Source: Anaerolineae bacterium (GTDB lineage: Bacteria; Chloroflexota; Anaerolineae; Anaerolineales; Villigracilaceae). From it: DNA of 8,319 bases. The notes beneath the pieces were generated by a model, which saw only the letters and a list, made by a program, of their open reading frames with translations, did not search any database and was not told where the DNA came from. Each line of letters starts with the position of its first letter. Within the stretch, counting starts at the first letter, position 1. The DNA lies in NCBI GenBank assembly GCA_003141915.1, contig PLNY01000130.1, positions 1 to 8,319 of the forward strand, in the 5' to 3' direction. Of the stretch, positions 5,554 to 8,319 are shown piece by piece. The translations under genes and the position numbers were made by a program.

Positions 5554-5961
5554 CTATTTCTGACTTTTCAATTGCGTAATAAATTCTCGTGCGGTGATAA
5601 TGGGAACTTCTCTGAAAGATTTTAATTCCAATAAATGTCTATCACCGCTGACGATGAGATTTGCTTTTCCTGCCACTGCCGCTTCGAGAAACTTATTATC
5701 CGTTGGGTCAGCAATAATGACGCTTATCTCTTCTTGTGTAGTGACAAACTCAGCAGTTTGTAAAAGATAATCGGTGGTTGTAATGATTTCGTTTTCGGGA
5801 ATTTTGAATTTGGGGCGATTAATAACGTCAAGATATTCACGCGCGATAGCGTCAGTGATAATCAGCGTGAACTTTCCTGCTTTCCATTCATCAACGATCA
5901 CGCCCAGCCTTCCGCCAAGAACAGCCGAAATGAAAATATTTGTGTCGAGAACAATGCGCAT
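5554..5961 (-). CDS. PIN-domain ribonuclease toxin of a type II toxin-antitoxin pair
   Basis: A 135-aa protein, typical for single-domain PIN toxins, which are Mg-dependent ribonucleases that cut tRNA, rRNA or mRNA when the antitoxin is lost. The acidic catalytic set is visible: D6 in VLDTNIF, E42 in AREYLDV, D85/D88 in DPTDNKFLEAA and D107 in SGDRHLL. The sequence pattern fits the 'putative toxin-antitoxin system toxin component, PIN family' group better than classical VapC. Its ATG shares one base with the TAA of the upstream gene (TAATG), the usual arrangement in which antitoxin is made first. All active-site residues are present, so it is probably functional. It lies on the strand opposite to the surrounding biosynthetic genes. 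Confidence 0.9.
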   Translation of the reverse strand: MRIVLDTNIFISAVLGGRLGVIVDEWKAGKFTLIITDAIAREYLDVINRPKFKIPENEIITTTDYLLQTAEFVTTQEEISVIIADPTDNKFLEAAVAGKANLIVSGDRHLLELKSFREVPIITAREFITQLKSQK

Positions 5962-6194
5962 TATTTGCCTTCGCGTACTGCGCGGACTTCGGCGTCAATG
6001 TCTTCTTGTGTAATGTTCATTTCCTTAGCGCGGGCGCGAATGGATTTCAGAGATTTATCAAATCGCTCTTCGAGTTCCTTTTGATCGCTTGGAATACTTA
6101 ACTTTAAATAGCGAATAAAAGCCAGTACATCGGCGCGGCGTGTTTCTGGTAAAGTGGAAATTTCGCGCATAATGGTTTGTTCCAAATTGGTCAT
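5961..6194 (-). CDS. Antitoxin of the PIN toxin (VapB/DUF2281-like)
   Basis: A 77-aa protein encoded directly upstream of the PIN toxin with a one-base stop/start overlap. The N-terminal part (residues about 5-32, TIMREISTLPETRRADVLAF...YLK) resembles DUF2281-type antitoxins, which begin with a helix and a LPE...EVLDFI-like segment. The C-terminal half is strongly charged (ELEERFDKSLKSIRARAKEM and ITQEDIDAEVRAVREGK) and would wrap the toxin's active site. The start at 6194 is supported by GAGG about 5 nt upstream and by a TATAAT box at 6217-6212. Such antitoxins normally repress their own promoter, alone or with the toxin. The family is inferred from position and pattern. Confidence 0.85.
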   Translation of the reverse strand: MTNLEQTIMREISTLPETRRADVLAFIRYLKLSIPSDQKELEERFDKSLKSIRARAKEMNITQEDIDAEVRAVREGK

Positions 6195-6211
6195 GGCTGC
6201 CTCTTGCGATA

Positions 6212-6238
6212 ATTATACTCCCCGAAATCAACAAGCAA
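6212..6238 (-). promoter_or_regulatory. Promoter of the antitoxin-toxin operon
   Basis: On the minus strand a perfect TATAAT (6217-6212) lies 17 nt before the antitoxin ATG. A TTGCTT (6238-6233) lies upstream with a short 15-nt spacer. The spacer is almost entirely made of the direct repeat 6219-6232, a good place for an autorepressor to bind. The transcript would carry only about 10 untranslated bases, including the GAGG. Confidence 0.5.
6219..6232. repeat. TCCCCGAAATCAAC direct repeat, copy 3
   Basis: Identical to 5511-5524 and placed between the -10 and -35 boxes of the antitoxin promoter. It could be an operator or a cassette boundary. Confidence 0.5.
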
Positions 6239-6241
6239 GCG

Positions 6242-6257
6242 GTGCAAGTGTGCAAGT
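6242..6257. repeat. Tandem octamer GTGCAAGT x2
   Basis: Two adjacent GTGCAAGT copies followed by GTGG lie in the 79-nt gap between the divergent antitoxin and sulfotransferase genes. This could be an operator half-site pair or simple replication slippage. Confidence 0.5.
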
Positions 6258-6261
6258 GTGG

Positions 6262-6267
6262 TTTAAT
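6262..6267 (+). promoter_or_regulatory. Possible -10 box of a leaderless sulfotransferase transcript
   Basis: TTTAAT lies six bases before the ATG at 6274, so transcription would begin at or next to the start codon. No Shine-Dalgarno sequence is present. No clear -35 box is visible. Confidence 0.25.
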
Positions 6268-6273
6268 ATCCCT

Positions 6274-7140
6274 ATGACTTTGAAATCAACTTTGCGCTCT
6301 GCACTCTATGACACCGAAAAACTTGTTCAGCGCGTTCGTTTCGCGTCCATGCCCGCGCCCGAAAGCGGCTGGCCCACTCTGCTCAGCATTTCCTTTCCCA
6401 AAAGCGGCACGCATCTGCTCGACCAAATCCTGCTCGGCTTCTCGAAGGTCGCGCCGTTTTCGCTCCGACTACATTCGTTCTATGCTGAATACGAAGGCGA
6501 AAGTGGAATCAAGCGCGCGCCCGAACAAGCAATTGATTGGCTGGATTCTCTTCGCGCCAAGGGCGGACGCGACATTGCCTCGGCGCATCTCTTCTCTCGA
6601 CCCGAAGCGGTCGACCGTTTAATCAAGCCTCGCTTCGTTCCATACTTTCTCTTCCGCGATCCGCGTGACGTCGTGGTCTCGCATGTTTTCTATGTGACCG
6701 ACATGGAAGCGCGTCACGTCCATCACGATTATTATGCCTCACTTCCCGATTTTGACTCGCGACTCAAGGTCAGCATTCTCGGACGCCTCGAACTTGATAT
6801 TGAATTCCCAAACATCGCGGAACGCTTCGCACCATATCTTGGCTGGCTCGATCATCCCGAGGTGATGAAGATTCATTTTGAAGATTTGGTCAATGATCGT
6901 GCCGCGACATTGAATCGAATCATCGACCATTTCCTCGCCCGCGTTCCGCTGACGACTCCTCGCAAAACGATTCTCGATTCGCTTGAGTCGTCCATCAACC
7001 CAAGCAAATCTCCGACCTTCCGTTCAGGCAAAACCGGCGAATGGAAAAAACGTTTCACGTCTGAACATAAAAAGATTTTCAAGGATGTGGCAGGTGATTT
7101 GTTGATACGATTAGGGTATGAGAAAGATAATAACTGGTAA
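6274..7140 (+). CDS. PAPS-dependent sulfotransferase (SULT-like), complete
   Basis: A 288-aa cytosolic-type sulfotransferase. I chose ATG 6274; a GTG at 6154 in the same frame would run 41 nt into the divergent antitoxin gene and encode a low-complexity, unrelated N-terminus. Motifs are in order: the 5'-phosphosulfate loop SFPKSGTHLL (residues 40-49, with K43), a candidate catalytic H105 in SAHLF, the 3'-phosphate motif FRDPRDVVVSH (127-137, R128 and S136 eight apart as in the family) and FRSGKTGEWKKRFT (249-262), which closes over PAPS. It is paralogous to the gene at 1-642 and to the relic at 2418-2485. The acceptor is probably a glycan or lipid, given the neighbouring glycosyltransferases. 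The stop at 7140 is directly followed by a repeat element. Confidence 0.92.
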   Translation: MTLKSTLRSALYDTEKLVQRVRFASMPAPESGWPTLLSISFPKSGTHLLDQILLGFSKVAPFSLRLHSFYAEYEGESGIKRAPEQAIDWLDSLRAKGGRDIASAHLFSRPEAVDRLIKPRFVPYFLFRDPRDVVVSHVFYVTDMEARHVHHDYYASLPDFDSRLKVSILGRLELDIEFPNIAERFAPYLGWLDHPEVMKIHFEDLVNDRAATLNRIIDHFLARVPLTTPRKTILDSLESSINPSKSPTFRSGKTGEWKKRFTSEHKKIFKDVAGDLLIRLGYEKDNNW

Positions 7141-7264
7141 TGTCATTGCGAACGATGGTCGAGTAAGCAGTGTTCTTCTGTTGTATCGAGACCGAGTGTG
7201 GCAATCTCCGCTCACATACAAACACGAGATTGCCACGTCGGCTTTCAGCCTCCTCGCAATGACA
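7141..7264. repeat. TGTCATTGCGA-type inverted-repeat element
   Basis: Outer arms TGTCATTGCGA (7141-7151) and TCGCAATGACA (7254-7264) are exact reverse complements. Inner arms GTGGCAATCTC (7198-7208) and GAGATTGCCAC (7226-7236) pair around a 17-nt loop. From memory, this TGTCATTGCGA...GCAATCTC pattern is a widely dispersed intergenic repeat in several bacterial phyla. It begins immediately after the sulfotransferase stop and ends 9 nt before the glycosyltransferase ATG, so it fills the gap. No coding capacity is apparent. Confidence 0.85.
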
Positions 7265-7273
7265 TGAAACAAT

Positions 7274-8209
7274 ATGAACTGTTCCATCGTCATCCGTGCC
7301 TATAACGAAGAAAAACATATCAGTCGTTTGTTGGAGGGGATTCAGCATCAAACGATCAAGGATGTGGAAATCATCCTGGTTGATTCCGGTTCGACGGATT
7401 CAACCATCTCAATTGCTGAATCGTTCGGGGTGCGGATCGTGAGAATTCCGTCAGACGAGTTTACGTTTGGACGGTCACTCAACTTCGGGGTCCGTGAAGC
7501 GAGGCGTGAATTCGTTGTCATCGCCAGCGCGCATGTTTATCCGGTTTATCCCGATTGGCTGGCGACTCTTCTGAATCCGTTTGAAGATGAACGCGTCGCG
7601 TTGACGTATGGCAAACAGCGCGGAGCGGAGTCTGCAAAATTTTCGGAGGGACAAATTTTTCATCAGTGGTATCCCGATGCGAGTGATCTGAATCAAGCGA
7701 CCGCATTTTGTAACAACGCCAATGCCGCGATCAGAAAAAGTTTGTGGAAGGTAAATCCATACGATGAAACGCTGACGGGGCTGGAGGATTTGGCGTGGGC
7801 GAAGTGGGCGAAGGAGCAGGGACACGCGGTCGCGTATATGGCGGAGGCGGAGATCGTGCACGTGCATCATGAGACGCCGCGCGGCGTGTTCAATCGTTAT
7901 CGCCGCGAAGCGATGGCGTTCAAACGCATCCATCCCGAAGCGCATTTTAATTTGTATGATTTCGTGCGCTTGACTGCGACGAATATTTTCAGCGACTTAT
8001 ATCACGCGGCGCGCGAAGGCGTGTTGTGGAAAAACATCGCGTCGATATTTTGGTTCCGCTCCATGCAGTTTCATGGGACGCGCGTCGGCTACCGCGAGTC
8101 GAGTCTGCTGACGCCGCAACTGCGCGAGACATTTTATTATGCCCGTGAACGCAAGCCAAAAGATTCGTCGAAGAGAGATGTCGAGCCGATTCGGTATAAT
8201 CAAGAATAG
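7274..8209 (+). CDS. Family 2 glycosyltransferase
   Basis: A 311-aa GT-A-fold inverting glycosyltransferase. It begins with the canonical SIVIRAYNEEKHISRLLEGI (residues 4-23) and VDSGSTDS (36-43) nucleotide-binding strand. The usual DxD metal motif is SAH (85-87) in IASAHVYP, a variant I recall from rhamnosyltransferase-like GT2 members. FCNNANAAIRK (145-155) and LEDLAWAKWA (170-179, ED as likely base) complete the acceptor site, followed by HVHHE (196-200). There is no N-terminal signal and no C-terminal pair of membrane helices, so it is probably a soluble or peripheral enzyme adding a sugar to a surface-glycan intermediate. The start follows directly from homology, but no ribosome-binding site is visible because the repeat 7141-7264 ends just upstream. 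It may be co-transcribed with the sulfotransferase. Confidence 0.9.
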   Translation: MNCSIVIRAYNEEKHISRLLEGIQHQTIKDVEIILVDSGSTDSTISIAESFGVRIVRIPSDEFTFGRSLNFGVREARREFVVIASAHVYPVYPDWLATLLNPFEDERVALTYGKQRGAESAKFSEGQIFHQWYPDASDLNQATAFCNNANAAIRKSLWKVNPYDETLTGLEDLAWAKWAKEQGHAVAYMAEAEIVHVHHETPRGVFNRYRREAMAFKRIHPEAHFNLYDFVRLTATNIFSDLYHAAREGVLWKNIASIFWFRSMQFHGTRVGYRESSLLTPQLRETFYYARERKPKDSSKRDVEPIRYNQE

Positions 8210-8213
8210 GAAG
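8195..8213 (+). promoter_or_regulatory. Possible -10 box and ribosome-binding site for the last gene
   Basis: A perfect TATAAT (8195-8200) lies within the last codons of the glycosyltransferase. AGGAAG (8208-8213) overlaps its stop and lies about 9 nt before ATG 8223. No -35 box is convincing. Confidence 0.4.
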
Positions 8214-8222
8214 TTGGATAAT

Positions 8223-8319
8223 ATGCGAACTGATCCGCGTTTTCAAAAATGGTGTCGTTGGCTCAAAGTTATAACTGATGATATTCAAACATTATACTTA
8301 CTGATTTTTGTAATAAGAA
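8223..8319 (+). CDS. Start of an unidentified gene, cut by the window end
   Basis: ATG 8223 opens a frame without a stop to the window end, giving 32 residues that begin MRTDPRFQKWCRWLKV. The stretch is rich in Trp, Arg and Lys, then turns hydrophobic (LYLLIFVI), and its codons are AT-richer than those of the glycosyltransferase. An AGGAAG about 9 nt upstream supports the start. The fragment is too short to assign a family; it may be a helical cytosolic protein or may enter a membrane segment. Confidence 0.45.
   Translation, partial: MRTDPRFQKWCRWLKVITDDIQTLYLLIFVIR

Noticed and set aside
5162..5625. Overlapping plus-strand open frames in this stretch
   Set aside because: They are antisense shadows of the 53-aa and 78-aa minus-strand genes and of the gap and toxin gene end beside them; they show no family motif and no ribosome-binding site.
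6154..6273. N-terminal extension of the second sulfotransferase to GTG 6154
   Set aside because: It overlaps the start of the divergent antitoxin and its promoter, has no family similarity, and the usual N-terminus length is reached from ATG 6274.
7141..7264. CRISPR repeat or attachment site
   Set aside because: There are only inverted arms, no regularly spaced direct repeats, no integrase or cas gene, and the motif is a known type of dispersed repeat.

Overview
The window looks like a piece of a bacterial chromosome. My best guess is an Anaerolineae-like member of the Chloroflexota. This rests on general impressions: a Thr/Pro-rich linker after a lipobox, moderate GC coding DNA with an AT-richer insert, and interspersed palindromic repeats of the TAACGACTTTAGTCGTTA and TGTCATTGCGA types. 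No RNA gene or taxonomic marker is present, so the assignment is an inference.

Layout. 1-642: the 3' part of a sulfotransferase gene whose start lies outside the window. 739-2401: a tightly coupled pair, a class IV (branched-chain/D-amino-acid type) aminotransferase homologue followed 1 nt later by a P-loop sulfotransferase-like protein. 2418-2485: a short frameshifted relic of a third sulfotransferase C-terminus, which supplies the ribosome-binding site of the next gene. 2487-3371: an AT-richer gene for a predicted lipoprotein of unknown function. 3374-5032: a large protein resembling capsule polysaccharide/Kdo-type glycosyltransferases, with a perfect inverted-repeat element read through in frame. 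5080-6194: a minus-strand block of four small genes (a PIN-domain toxin with its antitoxin, a 78-aa protein and a previously hidden 53-aa two-helix membrane protein). Copies of a short direct repeat lie at its edges and middle. 6274-7140: an intact sulfotransferase paralogous to the first. 7141-7264: a repeat element filling the whole gap. 7274-8209: a family 2 glycosyltransferase. 8223-8319: the start of an unidentified gene cut off by the window end.

How it fits together. The plus-strand genes read as part of a surface-glycan or related biosynthetic locus: PAPS-dependent sulfotransferases, a capsule-type glycosyltransferase and a GT2 enzyme would build and sulfate an extracellular polymer or glycolipid. 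The aminotransferase/sulfotransferase-like pair corresponds, from memory, to the two halves of the plant fusion proteins called branched-chain-amino-acid aminotransferase-like proteins. Here they are separate adjacent genes, and the aminotransferase half appears to lack the canonical Schiff-base lysine and pyridine-nitrogen glutamate.

The locus shows heavy remodelling: sulfotransferase duplication and decay, insertion of a lipoprotein gene, two repeat elements (one inside a coding sequence) and a toxin-antitoxin block inserted on the opposite strand. No CRISPR array, tRNA, rRNA, transposase gene or phage gene was seen.
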